Part shown: piece after piece, positions 28,481-37,751 of the stretch
Layout of the letters: every line of letters starts with the position of its first letter
How positions within the stretch are numbered: position 1 is the stretch's first letter
From: Sphingopyxis sp.
GTDB taxonomy: Bacteria > Pseudomonadota > Alphaproteobacteria > Sphingomonadales > Sphingomonadaceae
Length of the DNA: 64,000 bases
Assembly (NCBI GenBank): GCA_002733865.1
Contig: NVXM01000011.1
Span: 1 to 64,000, forward strand
Direction: 5' to 3'
Notes under the pieces: generated by a model
Database searches by the model: none
The model's input: only the letters and a program-made list of their open reading frames with translations
What the model was told of the DNA's origin: nothing
Made by a program: the position numbers and the translations under genes

Positions 28481-29140
28481 CTATGCTGCTTTTTTGAGCA
28501 GCTTATTCTCGATGATATTCGCAAATACCTCGGGGTCCTGAGCGCCGGGAACCATGAATTTCTTGTTAAAGATGAATGCGGGCACACCGGTGATAAACCG
28601 ATCCTGCCATTCAGCCTCAACCGCGCGCACCTCCGAAGCGAACATATCCGTTTCCAGCAGGTCACGGGCGCGTTTCTCATCCAGGCCGACCGACCCCGCT
28701 ATATTTACCAGAGTCTCGCGATCGCTGACATCCTTGCCGTCAGTAAAATGCGCCTTGAACATGGCTAGTTTCAGTGCCGTCTGCTTCCCTGTCTCTCCGG
28801 CCCAGTGCAGCAGGCGGTGCGCATCGAACGTGTTCACCATGCGCATGTTCTCATGATAGCTGAAATCAAAATCCAGGTCTTCGCCGGCATTGCGCAGGCG
28901 CTCTCGATTGGTGCGGCTCTGCTCCGGCGTCGCGCCATATTTCTGTGCCATATGTTCGTTGATATCCTGTCCCTCGGGCGGCATGGACGGGTTCAGCTCA
29001 AAAGCATGCCAAGACAGTTCGAAACGCGCTTGGCCTTCAAAATTAGCCATCGCTTTCTCGAGTTTTTTGTAGCCGATTATGCACCAGGGGCAAACGACAT
29101 CCGAGACAATATCGATGGTGATGACGGGCGTCTCGGACAT
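28481..29140 (-). CDS. DsbA-family oxidoreductase (FrnE-like)
   Basis: A 219-residue thioredoxin-fold protein without a signal peptide, so cytoplasmic. The redox motif is CPWC in DVVCPWCIIGYKKLE, and the helical insert has SWHAFELNPSMPPEG and MVNTFDAHRLLHWA, typical of FrnE and 2-hydroxychromene-2-carboxylate isomerase relatives. The cis-proline region is GVPAFIFNKKFMVPGAQ. ATG start with AAGGAA upstream. clpS lies 20 bases upstream in the same direction, so both may share a transcript. Confidence 0.9.
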   Translation of the reverse strand: MSETPVITIDIVSDVVCPWCIIGYKKLEKAMANFEGQARFELSWHAFELNPSMPPEGQDINEHMAQKYGATPEQSRTNRERLRNAGEDLDFDFSYHENMRMVNTFDAHRLLHWAGETGKQTALKLAMFKAHFTDGKDVSDRETLVNIAGSVGLDEKRARDLLETDMFASEVRAVEAEWQDRFITGVPAFIFNKKFMVPGAQDPEVFANIIENKLLKKAA

Positions 29141-29160
29141 GGCAATTTCCTTGTTTGCGA

Positions 29161-29571
29161 TCAGGCCTTCTCAAGCGTGCATTGGAGAGGATGTTCGTTT
29201 TTGCGAGCAAAATCCATGACCTGTGTCACTTTGGTTTCTGCAACCTCGTAACTGAATGTGCCACAGACGCCGACGCCTTTTTGATGCACATGCAGCATAA
29301 CGCGCGTCGCTTCATCAATGTCCATGTTGAAAAATCGTTTTAGTACAAGAACCACGAACTCCATCGGCGTATAGTCGTCGTTGAGAATAAGCACCTTATA
29401 GGGGCTGGGTTTTTGCGTCTTTGCCCTGGTCTTGGTAGCAATGCCCAAGTTGGTGTTGTCGCTGTCGTCATCTGACCCCTTGTCCGGGTCATCGGCCATC
29501 ACTGCAAAGCCACCGTCAAAAGGTAGCCCACGGGATTTTGAGAACGGGAAAAGAATCTGCTGCTTCATCAT
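29161..29571 (-). CDS. clpS: ATP-dependent Clp protease adaptor ClpS
   Basis: A 136-residue adaptor that delivers N-end rule substrates to ClpAP. The core is recognisable: [24 protein letters not shown], then [14 protein letters not shown] and a tail with [16 protein letters not shown]. The N-terminal ~45 residues are low in complexity and Asp-rich. Start choice is uncertain: MMKQQ at 29571 follows TTGAGG, whereas MADDPDK at 29499 would give a length nearer that of other ClpS proteins. No clpA is adjacent. Confidence 0.93.
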   Translation of the reverse strand: MMKQQILFPFSKSRGLPFDGGFAVMADDPDKGSDDDSDNTNLGIATKTRAKTQKPSPYKVLILNDDYTPMEFVVLVLKRFFNMDIDEATRVMLHVHQKGVGVCGTFSYEVAETKVTQVMDFARKNEHPLQCTLEKA

Positions 29572-29666
29572 TAGCCTCAAGATATGGTATTTTTACCCCG
29601 AAGGGCAAGGGCCGGATCGATAGTTTTTGAAGCTTTTAAGATCTTGGACGAAACTTATCGCCAAAT

Positions 29667-29698
29667 AAAAAGGGCCGCTCTAACAGAACGGCCCTTTT
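29667..29698 (-). terminator. Terminator of the phasin gene
   Basis: A perfect 10-bp stem, AAAAGGGCCG (29667-29676) with CGGCCCTTTT (29689-29698), around a 12-base loop. On the minus strand it ends in a T-rich run and lies 19 bases after the phasin stop codon. Confidence 0.85.
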
Positions 29699-29717
29699 CG
29701 AGAATTTTTTAAGTGGC

Positions 29718-30581
29718 TTAAGCCGCTTTTTTCAGGTCCTTGCGGATTTCGCTGACGCGGTCGGCAATCGGCTGGTAGGCTTTGCCTGCAAGCTTCACAA
29801 CGGCATCAGCGTTGTTCGAAGTCTGGTCCATAACCCGGTCCAGTCCGCTGCGCACATAGTCAGCTTGCTTTTCAAACAAGTCCTTTGGCGTCGCGACGCT
29901 GAACAGACCTTGTAAGGCGCGGCTGGCTTCGACGAAATTCTCGCGTGTGTACTTAACGTTCGTCTGGCCGATTTCCTGTGCGCCTTTAGCAGCAATCTTG
30001 CCGCTCTCGATCAGGGTTTCGACATTTTCGCGGTTAAATTCAACAGCGGTTTTCGACATCTCAACGGCACGGTCAGCGGCAGCTTTTGCACGGACCTGCG
30101 CGTCAGACGTCAGCTTTTCAAAACGCGACCCGAGGTTTTCGGCTGCATTCTTGGCGTTGTTAGCAGCCTTGGTGTTGGCCGCTTTGGTGTTCTTTGCAAC
30201 GCGCTTGGTTGCGGTGGTTTTGGTGGTAGCCATTTTTTTGGTTCCTTTGGTCGTTGTGTTCGATTTGGTTTTGGCAGCTGGCTTTGCAGCGGTTTTGCGT
30301 TTCGCCGCAGGCTTCTTAGCTGCCGGTTTCGATGCTGCGGTCTTTTTGACAGCAGGCTTAGCCGCTGTTGCCGGTTTAGCAGCAGAAGCCACCGGCTTTT
30401 TGGTTTCGGTTTTTTCCGGAGCCGGGTCAGCTTCGGCTTTTTTCACGGGTTCGGCTGAAGCAGCCGATTTGTCAGAGACATTGACCGCTGATGCAGCTGC
30501 AGAATAGGCGGCCTCAGCAGAGAGCGAGCCGGTTTCTTTCGCTGCCGGAGCAGTGGATGTTTCGTTTGTTGTATCAGCCAT
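29718..30581 (-). CDS. Phasin family protein with a Lys/Ala-rich N-terminal tail
   Basis: A 287-residue protein. The last ~120 residues form a phasin domain (FEKLTSDAQVRAKAAADRAV, ALQGLFSVATPKDLFEKQAD), which coats polyhydroxyalkanoate granules. The first ~150 residues are a low-complexity run of Ala, Lys, Thr and Pro (KPAAKKPAAKRKTAAKPA), similar to histone H1-like tails, which may bind DNA or acidic surfaces. An internal ATG follows this tail. ATG start at 30581. Two TGCAGTGCA sites upstream may be PhaR operators. A strong terminator follows. Confidence 0.9.
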   Translation of the reverse strand: MADTTNETSTAPAAKETGSLSAEAAYSAAASAVNVSDKSAASAEPVKKAEADPAPEKTETKKPVASAAKPATAAKPAVKKTAASKPAAKKPAAKRKTAAKPAAKTKSNTTTKGTKKMATTKTTATKRVAKNTKAANTKAANNAKNAAENLGSRFEKLTSDAQVRAKAAADRAVEMSKTAVEFNRENVETLIESGKIAAKGAQEIGQTNVKYTRENFVEASRALQGLFSVATPKDLFEKQADYVRSGLDRVMDQTSNNADAVVKLAGKAYQPIADRVSEIRKDLKKAA

Positions 30582-30601
30582 CGGTTATCTCACTTCTATG
30601 T

Positions 30602-30657
30602 TGCAGTGCACAAATAGGGCATCTAGGCATCAATGTCAAGAAAAATGGTGCAGTGCA
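30602..30657. promoter_or_regulatory. Two TGC-N3-GCA sites upstream of the phasin gene (PhaR-like)
   Basis: TGCAGTGCA occurs at 30602-30610 and at 30649-30657, each followed by CAA. PhaR repressors of alphaproteobacteria are reported to bind paired TGC/GCA motifs in phasin promoters. The position, 21 and 68 bases before the start codon, suits repression. The remainder of 30582-30972 shows no gene. Confidence 0.5.
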
Positions 30658-30972
30658 CAATAAACTGAAGCGCTGAAAATAAAGACTTATAATTCAGCGC
30701 TGTGACAACATCTTGTTGCAGCATGTTTTTATGCTGACCAATAGGCCTACGTACTTCTTTCGCCAAACATTATGCGTGTTTGGCATGTTTCCATCCTGCA
30801 CAATTTCATTATCGCTCAACACTAGCCGTTCACATCTGACAAAGGGAAGATTGGGTACAATTCTAGCCCTACCGCTTGCTTCCCGATACGGAATTAGGTG
30901 CAGAGTGATAGATTTCCATGGCTCGATACAGCTTCTGCTGTACAGCACCAGATGCACCACCGAAAGTAATTC

Positions 30973-32022
30973 ATGTCCGATTTAATATCGATCGCCACCG
31001 CCGTACCTGAGCATTCCATCACGCAATCCGAAGTGCTGGCAGTGCTAGCGAAGGCCCGGGGTGCAGCCCTGCCGGCCAGGCTGGAGCAGATCCTCGGGAA
31101 TAGTGGCATCGATCAGCGTTACCTTGCCTGCGAGACTGATTTTTATCTGGAACCACGCAGTTGGGCCGATCGAGCGTCGATTTACAGTCGGGTAGGCTCA
31201 GAACTGGCACACAAGGCGGCTCGGGATGCACTTGAAAAGGCGTCGTTAGCGCCGACGGTCATTGACGCGATCGTGATGATCTCGACGACTGGCACGATGA
31301 CCCCCTCGATCCCCAGCCGGATGATTGAAGCAATGGGTTTCGGTTCATCAACCCAAACAATACCGGTTTTTGGCTATGGCTGCGCTGGCAGCGTGCTGGG
31401 GCTTCGGTTGGCCAATGATCTCGCAGCGGCCAATGGCGGTCAGAATGTTCTGATGATAGCACTGGAATTGTGCAGTCTGTCATACGATTATAGTCAGTTT
31501 GACAAGAAGAACATGATAGCCACGGCTCTGTTTGCTGACGGCTGTGCTGCGGCGGTGATCAGCGGGAAGGCAGGGCATGGAGATAGCCCGACATTTCGCG
31601 CGTTCGATCAAAAGACTTGGCCCAATACGCGTGACATGATGGGATGGGAGATTGGCGCAACCGGCTTTGATCTGGTGCTGGCCCGCGATATTCCGCACTT
31701 TGTCGCCAAAGATTTCGCGCCTTTTTGTGACGCGTTTCTCGAAGCTCAGGGTCTGGAAAAATCTGACCTTGCCGAACCGGCCTGCCATCCTGGCGGCGGC
31801 CGGGTGGTGGAAGCATTGGAAGCATATTTTGCCCCGGAAATTGATGGCATTCCTGCCACGCGAGACGTCCTGCGTCAGCATGGCAATATGTCCTCGCCCA
31901 CTGTGCTGTTCGTGCTTGAACAGCTGCTCTTGCAAAAGCTTGACAAGCCGATTCTGCTGACGGCGCTCGGCCCGGGCTTTACCGCAGGTCTCGGTATTCT
32001 CGATCCGGCAGGTGCAAAATGA
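30973..32022 (+). CDS. Type III polyketide synthase (chalcone synthase-like)
   Basis: A 349-residue homodimeric ketosynthase that would extend an acyl-CoA starter with malonyl-CoA and cyclise the chain to an alkylpyrone or alkylresorcinol. The Cys-His-Asn triad is visible: Cys in VFGYGCAGSVLGLRLA, His in PACHPGGGRVVEALE and Asn in HGNMSSPTVLFVLEQLL. Length is typical of bacterial BpsA/SrsA/PhlD relatives. It overlaps the next gene, an ICMT-like methyltransferase, by four bases (ATGA), the same pairing as bpsA-bpsB in Bacillus. Product inferred from that analogy. Confidence 0.9.
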   Translation: MSDLISIATAVPEHSITQSEVLAVLAKARGAALPARLEQILGNSGIDQRYLACETDFYLEPRSWADRASIYSRVGSELAHKAARDALEKASLAPTVIDAIVMISTTGTMTPSIPSRMIEAMGFGSSTQTIPVFGYGCAGSVLGLRLANDLAAANGGQNVLMIALELCSLSYDYSQFDKKNMIATALFADGCAAAVISGKAGHGDSPTFRAFDQKTWPNTRDMMGWEIGATGFDLVLARDIPHFVAKDFAPFCDAFLEAQGLEKSDLAEPACHPGGGRVVEALEAYFAPEIDGIPATRDVLRQHGNMSSPTVLFVLEQLLLQKLDKPILLTALGPGFTAGLGILDPAGAK

Positions 32023-32552
32023 CAGATAATCTTGGCGCGATTTTTACAACGGCTCCGACACCGGTCTCATGGGTTCTGATCTATATCGTCGTCCAGCGGC
32101 TAGGCGAACTTGTTTACGCCAACCGCAACACCAAGCGCCTGCTCAGCGAAGGCGGCCGCGAACATGGCGCCGACCATTATCAGTATTTCATTTTTCTCCA
32201 CAGCGCCTGGATCGCGATCATCGCGCTGCTGGTTGATCCCTGGCATATCATCCATCCGGCGATGTTGGCGCTGTTTATTGCCACGCAGGCGCTGCGCGTA
32301 TGGACGCTTGCGAGCATCGGCCGCTGGTGGACCACGAGGATCATTTCAGCGCCGCATTTTGATCGGGTAAAGCGCGGGCCTTACAAATATTTAAGCCACC
32401 CGAACTATCTGGTGGTTGTGCTCGAGATTGCCATTGTGCCGCTGATGCTTGGCCTTCCCTGGGTGGCCCTGGTTTTCTCGATCCTCAACGCACTATTGTT
32501 GCGCCACCGGATCGGCGTCGAGAATGCGGCTCTGATTGAACGGCAGTCCTAA
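32019..32552 (+). CDS. Isoprenylcysteine carboxyl methyltransferase-like membrane protein
   Basis: A 177-residue membrane methyltransferase with about four hydrophobic segments. The ICMT-type SAM-binding region is visible as KRGPYKYLSHPNYLVVVLEIA, followed by a conserved Glu in the tail (RIGVENAAL). Bacterial members next to type III polyketide synthases O-methylate alkylpyrones or alkylresorcinols (BpsB type). The 4-base overlap with the synthase supports that partner role here. The 3' end overlaps the converging deacylase gene by four bases. Confidence 0.85.
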   Translation: MTDNLGAIFTTAPTPVSWVLIYIVVQRLGELVYANRNTKRLLSEGGREHGADHYQYFIFLHSAWIAIIALLVDPWHIIHPAMLALFIATQALRVWTLASIGRWWTTRIISAPHFDRVKRGPYKYLSHPNYLVVVLEIAIVPLMLGLPWVALVFSILNALLLRHRIGVENAALIERQS

Positions 32553-34306
32553 CTGCGCGCGAGTCGGCCCGGCCGTGCACCAGTGTCTCTGTCATTCTCT
32601 CGAATTTTGATGCCGTTACAATAGGTTGCGATATAGCCCGTGACGGGCTGCATCACGCGCGTTCCGCCGGCGGGCAAGTCTTTATATGCAACTGGCGACG
32701 CGACACTGAGCTTGTCGAAATCGATCACGTTGATATCGGCCCGTTTACCGACCTCCAATGAACCGCGGTCAGTGAAACCGTAGAGTGCGGCGTTGCGGGA
32801 TGTTTGCTTATGGACAAGAAATTCCAGTGGCAGCCGCTCGCCCTTTTCCCGGTCGCGCGCCCAATAGGATAGCTGGGTCGTTGGCATCGTCGCGTCGCAG
32901 ATCAGTGTCACATGCGCGCCCGCGTCGCTCAGGCCCGTTACGGTTTCGCTATGTTCCAGCAGTTCGCGCAGCACTTCCAGGCCTTTAGGCAGGTTGGCAG
33001 CGCTAAGGGAACAGAAACGCCTGCCGCCGTCCTCCAGCATCCAGTCATAGAGAAATTCAAGTGGATCTCTTTCTTCGGCTTTCGCGAGGCTTCCAATGGT
33101 CTCATCGATGCCTGCTTCGTAATCTACCGGATCGTGGAGCGGGTATAATATCGCCGCACCACGACCGAGCAGGGCAGAGATATTTTCCATGCTGCCGGGC
33201 GCTTCGTGCTTGATTTCCTTTTCGGAGAGCAGTGCGGCCTTTACCTCCGGATCGCGCATCACCTCGACACGTTCAGCCAGCGGCAGCTCGGCCAGCCGGT
33301 CGAGATAGGTCGGCTTGCGCATGAATGGGTGATAGCTGCTGAGGCCGGTTAAATAGCCGATCAGGCGGGACGGCACCTGGGGATATAGTTGTGCGCCATT
33401 TTCATTGGCCTCTTTCGCCATCTGCAATGTCTGCCGCCACAGGTCAGGCTCATAATCCGGAGACTGGATAAGGGTGAAGGTCACCGGGCGGCCACTGCTG
33501 ACCGAAATATTACGCATCATAGCATGTTCTTGCTGCGGTGTGGTCCGTTCTCCACCCATATGTTCCAGTTTTCCGACGGTGCCGGCTGGGATCAACTCGA
33601 ACACGCCCTTGCCGAGCTTGCCCATGGCACCGGCGATTGCAATCAGTTCTGCTTCCGGCGCAAATGTACCGGGCACCTCTGTACCCCAGAGCGAGCGGTG
33701 GCCAATGGTTCGCGAGGTGCTGAAGCCGACCGCGCCAGCCTCGACCGCTTCGCCAACGATAGCGGCCATTGCCTCGATATCGTCGGCAGTTGCGTCTTCA
33801 TTCTGCTTGCCCCGTTCGCCCATCACATAATAGCGGACGGCGCCGTGCGGGATTTGCGCTGCAACATCGATCGCATATTCGCGGCTGTCGATATAATCCA
33901 TATATTCGGGAAAACTCTCCCAGCGACCCCATTCGATGCCTTCATAGAGCGCAGTGCCCGGAATATCTTCTACGCCCTCCATTAGTTCGATAAGGGTCTT
34001 CTCGTGCCCGGGTTTGACCGGAGCAAAGCCGACGCCGCAATTGCCCATCACCACGGTTGTCACACCATTGTGCGAAGAGGGAGCCAGCTCTGTATCCCAG
34101 CTGACTTGTCCGTCATAATGGGTGTGGACATCCACCCAGCCGGGCGTGACAATAGCGCCATTGGCATCCAGCACTTCCCGAGCCGGTGCATCGATCGACC
34201 CGCCAACTTTGGCAGTATGGCCATCCTGAAAGGCAATATCCCCAACAAAATGCGCGCCGCCTAAACCATCGACGATCGTGCCGCCCTTGATGATGGTATC
34301 GAACAT
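32549..34306 (-). CDS. N-acyl-D-amino-acid deacylase family amidohydrolase
   Basis: A 585-residue member of the D-aminoacylase group, zinc-dependent hydrolases of N-acyl-D-amino acids or related amides. The N-terminal strand [13 protein letters not shown] and [19 protein letters not shown] (HxH metal ligands) are typical. [16 protein letters not shown] and [15 protein letters not shown] (catalytic Asp) follow, and the protein ends with [15 protein letters not shown]. The ATG at 34306 follows GGGAGAAG; an upstream in-frame start is less likely. No signal peptide. Substrate specificity cannot be read from the sequence. Confidence 0.88.
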   Translation of the reverse strand: MFDTIIKGGTIVDGLGGAHFVGDIAFQDGHTAKVGGSIDAPAREVLDANGAIVTPGWVDVHTHYDGQVSWDTELAPSSHNGVTTVVMGNCGVGFAPVKPGHEKTLIELMEGVEDIPGTALYEGIEWGRWESFPEYMDYIDSREYAIDVAAQIPHGAVRYYVMGERGKQNEDATADDIEAMAAIVGEAVEAGAVGFSTSRTIGHRSLWGTEVPGTFAPEAELIAIAGAMGKLGKGVFELIPAGTVGKLEHMGGERTTPQQEHAMMRNISVSSGRPVTFTLIQSPDYEPDLWRQTLQMAKEANENGAQLYPQVPSRLIGYLTGLSSYHPFMRKPTYLDRLAELPLAERVEVMRDPEVKAALLSEKEIKHEAPGSMENISALLGRGAAILYPLHDPVDYEAGIDETIGSLAKAEERDPLEFLYDWMLEDGGRRFCSLSAANLPKGLEVLRELLEHSETVTGLSDAGAHVTLICDATMPTTQLSYWARDREKGERLPLEFLVHKQTSRNAALYGFTDRGSLEVGKRADINVIDFDKLSVASPVAYKDLPAGGTRVMQPVTGYIATYCNGIKIRENDRDTGARPGRLARS

Positions 34307-34484
34307 GGCTCTTCTCCCTATCAATAAGCGAAACTAATCGAATAAAGAGAATTATCGCTACTGATGTAAGTGCTAAGCGGTGCATGGACAGGATCGGACC
34401 TGCAGGTTTATTTGCGAGCGCCACATGCTGTTGAGATTGAACAATCGGCTACAATAAGTTGGACAGACTTCGGAAAGGAAAAAC

Positions 34485-34868
34485 GTGTCGATATTTGCCA
34501 AGATCATGGTCGTTTTGGTTGCTATTCTGCATCTGTATATTGCGTGGTTCGGCATATTCGCCTGGCAGACACAGGGCCCGGCCACCTTTCCCCAATTGCC
34601 AGGTGACCTCTTTCTGCCGACCGCTGCAATGGCCGCCAATCAGGGCGTTTATAATCTTTGTCTGGCAGGCGGACTGATCTGGTCCCTTTGCATTCGCGAT
34701 GCCGAGTGGCAGCGCAAGGTGGCGAGCGGCTTTCTGCTCTTCGTTGCCGCAGCGGGTGTCTTCGGCGCTTCGCGCGTTTCCCTGGATATCGCGCTGGTGC
34801 AAGCCGGACCGGCCATAATCGGCCTGATTTTCTTGTGGCTGCCAATGGCAAACAGGGCGAAGCGTTGA
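34485..34868 (+). CDS. DUF1304-family membrane protein
   Basis: A 127-residue protein with four hydrophobic segments (IMVVLVAILHLYIAWFGIFAW, GVYNLCLAGGLIWSLCI, SGFLLFVAAAGVFGAS, AGPAIIGLIFLWLPM). The motif AANQGVYNLCLAGGL matches DUF1304. Function unknown. The start is a GTG behind GGAAAGGAA. It is divergent from the deacylase gene and followed by ~200 bases without a recognisable feature before the TonB receptor. Confidence 0.8.
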   Translation: MSIFAKIMVVLVAILHLYIAWFGIFAWQTQGPATFPQLPGDLFLPTAAMAANQGVYNLCLAGGLIWSLCIRDAEWQRKVASGFLLFVAAAGVFGASRVSLDIALVQAGPAIIGLIFLWLPMANRAKR

Positions 34869-35074
34869 TGCGCTGTTTTCACCCTTCCCCCAGTTCAGGA
34901 ATGGCCTGCGGCAGCGATGCTGTTGCGCTGTTTAGGAAATCGTCAAATCAGGCGATATTGCAGTAGTTGGCCGGTAAGGGGCCGTCGGCTTTTGCCGGTT
35001 CGCTTCATGCTACTCTGGGCTCCTGAGTGGAGATTAGAGCAGGCGGAAGTCCGACAAAAGCCAGAGCCCGCCGT

Positions 35075-37405
35075 CTAGAATTTCGCGCTGGCCTGGATGC
35101 CGTAGAAGCGTGGCTCAGCCGGAATGAAGGTCGGATAGCCGAACGCACCGCCGGTATTGCCGGCATCGAGCAGATAATCCTTGTTGGTCAGATTGCGGAC
35201 AAAAGCCGACAGTTCGAACCGGTTTTCGGCAAAACTGACCCCGCCCTTGGCATTTACCAGCGTGACCGCACCCTGAGAAATGTCCGGCCGGTTGGTGGTT
35301 TCGAAGAAGATTCGGCTGCGATGGGTGACGCTCGGCGTAAGGAACAGCCGCATGCCGTTGCCCAGCGGCGCGTCGATCGTGAAGCCGCCAGCCGCCTGCC
35401 ATTCCGGTTGCAGACGGAAGCGGTTGCCGGCGAAGACGCCGTTTTCCGGCTTGTCGTCGATGCCGCCGTCGATCCAGCCGACATTGCCGAAAACGGTCAG
35501 CCAGTCGGTCGGCCGAATTTGCAGCTCTGCCTCGACGCCGAGATTGCTGGCGGAGCCAGCGCTTTCGGTGACTGTCGAGCCGACCGGCTGGCCGGAGGGA
35601 TCATTGGGATCGGAAATGACGCGGGAGACCTGGAAGTCGCTGTATTTCTGATAATAGACGCCCAGCGAACCAGAGACGATGCCGGACGAGCCCTTGATGC
35701 CGCCTTCCAAGTTCCAAACAACTTCCTCCGGAATGACGCTGCTTGATGTCGCGTTCTGGTTGACGGTCGGCGAGCGGCGGCCCTTGGAGACGGTGGCATA
35801 GATGTTAACATCGTCGGACAGGCGATAGAGCGCGTTGAAGCGCGGCAGAACGGCAGCGAAGCTGTCTTCCGACCACAAGGTGCCGTTGGTCGTCGCCTGA
35901 CCCGGGATCAGGGAACCGCCGGTCAGGACGGTCGCCGGAGCGACGGCATTAAAACCCGACTTGCGCTTTTCGATCAGTCCGCGGACGCCTGCCGTCAATT
36001 CGAGGCTTGGGGTTACCGTCCAGCGCACGTCGCCGAACACTGAATAGCTGTCGTTGACGCCGAGGTTTGTGAACTCGGAGCTGTAGGGGAGCACCGTAGC
36101 GAGGCCGCCGGTCAGGATCGCCGTGGCACTAGCAGCGGCGACACTGCCGTCGGCGGCGATGCAGCCGAGGCTGGGGATCAGGTTGGCGCTGCATTGCAGG
36201 AACGTGCCTTCCTCGCTGGAGAAGGGGATGCGCTGGAAATTGTCCTCGTGGAAATAGTTCCAGCCGAACGAGGCGCGGACATTGTCGTCCTGATAGGCGA
36301 AGCGCGATTCATGGCTAACCTGCCAGCCCTGCGAATCCTCGGTGAATTCGAGATACCAGGCAGCCGAGCCGTCGGCGTCGAACACTTCCTGGCTGTCGAA
36401 CTTGCGATAGCCGTTGACCGTGGTGAAGTTCCAGCCATCGGCAAAGTCATAGCTGACGGTGAGATTGCCATCATAGACCTCGCGGCGCAGTCCGAGATCG
36501 TCGCTGCCCAGCACTGCTGCCGAAATTCCGGCTGGCGCGCCCGACAGGTTAGCGGGGCCGAACTTGTTCGCCGGGCCGGCAGAGGTCGGGAAATTGCCCG
36601 AGATAAAGGGAGTGCCGCTGTTGCGCTGCTGATCATAGGTGCCGATCAGGTCGATGGTCAGCGCATCGCTGGGCGTGAAGCGCAGCGAGCCGCGCAGCCC
36701 GAGCTGGTCCTGCGCGTAGAGATCGCCCTGCCGGTCCGACAGATTTTCGATATAGCCGTCACGCTTTTTCCATTCACCGGCGACGCGCGCCGCGATGACG
36801 TCGTTGCCGACGTTGATATGGCCGCCGACGATACGCGAGTCATAATTGCCGATTCCTGCGGTCAGTTCGCCGGAGAAGCCGGGTTCCGGCTTGGCCGAGA
36901 TGATGCTGATTGCGCCGACTGCCGACGCGGTGCCGAACAAGGTCGCCTGCGGCCCCTTGACCACTTCGATGCGATCAACATCATAGATCGCCTGATAGGA
37001 ACCGCGCGAGCGCGAGATATCGACCCCGTTATAATAGAGCGTGACGCGTGCCGCCTGCTGTGACGAGCCGCTGTCTGAAGTGATGCCGCGAATGACGATG
37101 CCGGGATTGTTGGCGCTCTGCTCCTGAATATTCAGGCCCGGAACATAGTTGGACAGTTCGTCGAGATCGGATACACCGAGCCGCTCCATCTGCTGACTGG
37201 ATACGGCGGAAATGGTGATCGGCACATCGGTCGATTTCTGCTCGAACTTCTGCGCCGTGACGATGATGACATCGCCGTCGCTTTCTTCTGCAACATCATC
37301 GGTGCTGGTCTGCGCGAGGGCAGGGGCGGTTGCAGCGATAAACAGAGCCGATCCAAGCGCGATCGAGGAAGCGCGGGACAGGGCGTTAGACGAGAATTTT
37401 AACAT
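35075..37405 (-). CDS. TonB-dependent outer-membrane receptor
   Basis: A 776-residue receptor. A signal peptide ends at AATAPALAQ, followed by an Asp/Glu-rich stretch and a TonB-box-like DGDVIIVTAQKFEQK. The plug has GLNIQEQSANNPGIVIRGI and VDRIEVVKGPQATLFGTAS, and a large beta-barrel ends in an aromatic motif (RFYGIQASAKF). It belongs to the sphingomonad TBDR expansion with unassigned substrates. The ATG at 37405 is chosen because it begins the signal peptide; an upstream frame adds 18 residues. It stands alone. A TGCAGTGCA site lies 42 bases upstream. Confidence 0.9.
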   Translation of the reverse strand: MLKFSSNALSRASSIALGSALFIAATAPALAQTSTDDVAEESDGDVIIVTAQKFEQKSTDVPITISAVSSQQMERLGVSDLDELSNYVPGLNIQEQSANNPGIVIRGITSDSGSSQQAARVTLYYNGVDISRSRGSYQAIYDVDRIEVVKGPQATLFGTASAVGAISIISAKPEPGFSGELTAGIGNYDSRIVGGHINVGNDVIAARVAGEWKKRDGYIENLSDRQGDLYAQDQLGLRGSLRFTPSDALTIDLIGTYDQQRNSGTPFISGNFPTSAGPANKFGPANLSGAPAGISAAVLGSDDLGLRREVYDGNLTVSYDFADGWNFTTVNGYRKFDSQEVFDADGSAAWYLEFTEDSQGWQVSHESRFAYQDDNVRASFGWNYFHEDNFQRIPFSSEEGTFLQCSANLIPSLGCIAADGSVAAASATAILTGGLATVLPYSSEFTNLGVNDSYSVFGDVRWTVTPSLELTAGVRGLIEKRKSGFNAVAPATVLTGGSLIPGQATTNGTLWSEDSFAAVLPRFNALYRLSDDVNIYATVSKGRRSPTVNQNATSSSVIPEEVVWNLEGGIKGSSGIVSGSLGVYYQKYSDFQVSRVISDPNDPSGQPVGSTVTESAGSASNLGVEAELQIRPTDWLTVFGNVGWIDGGIDDKPENGVFAGNRFRLQPEWQAAGGFTIDAPLGNGMRLFLTPSVTHRSRIFFETTNRPDISQGAVTLVNAKGGVSFAENRFELSAFVRNLTNKDYLLDAGNTGGAFGYPTFIPAEPRFYGIQASAKF

Positions 37406-37446
37406 GGAAAGAATCAACCTTTTTATGTGCGACACTGAATGGATGG

Positions 37447-37455
37447 TGCAGTGCA
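37447..37455. promoter_or_regulatory. Third TGCAGTGCA site, before the TonB receptor
   Basis: The same nine bases found twice before the phasin gene recur here in the receptor promoter region, followed by GCAAG. If the phasin sites are PhaR operators, the receptor may respond to the same regulator; one copy by chance is also plausible. Confidence 0.3.
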
Positions 37456-37551
37456 GCAAGGCTGTGACAGGCTGACGGGGATTGGATGACAGTTCTGATA
37501 ATCTTGTGCGACATTCTTGTGACTGAGGGGCGGTGAGTGCGTCACCGTCAT

Positions 37552-37629
37552 CGTCATCCTGAACTCGTTTCAGGATCCCCCTCGGCAGCGTACAATCTCA
37601 CGAGGTCCTGAAACGAGTTCAGGATGACG
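37552..37629. repeat. Perfect 24-bp inverted repeat (sphingomonad REP type)
   Basis: Arms 37552-37575 and 37606-37629 are exact reverse complements, beginning CGTCATCCTGAACTCG and separated by 30 bases. Sequences starting CGTCATCCTGAA with a GTTTCAGGA core are a common intergenic repeat in sphingomonads. A decayed partial arm occurs at 38916-38927. The remainder of 37406-37751 shows no gene. Confidence 0.75.
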
Positions 37630-37751
37630 AAGAGGGGAGGGGCCCATTCCCGTGCGGTTCCTCCGCTCGCGCGATCCCTCCCGTCGCGGGCAACCTTTCA
37701 GGCTACCGCGCGTTTCCTGTCGGAACCAAAACAAAAAAAGGATGTTACAAT

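Noticed and set aside
34869..35074. Riboswitch between the DUF1304 gene and the TonB receptor
   Set aside because: I looked for cobalamin-type conserved blocks because TonB receptors often have them, but none is recognisable, and this side is the 3' end of the receptor gene.
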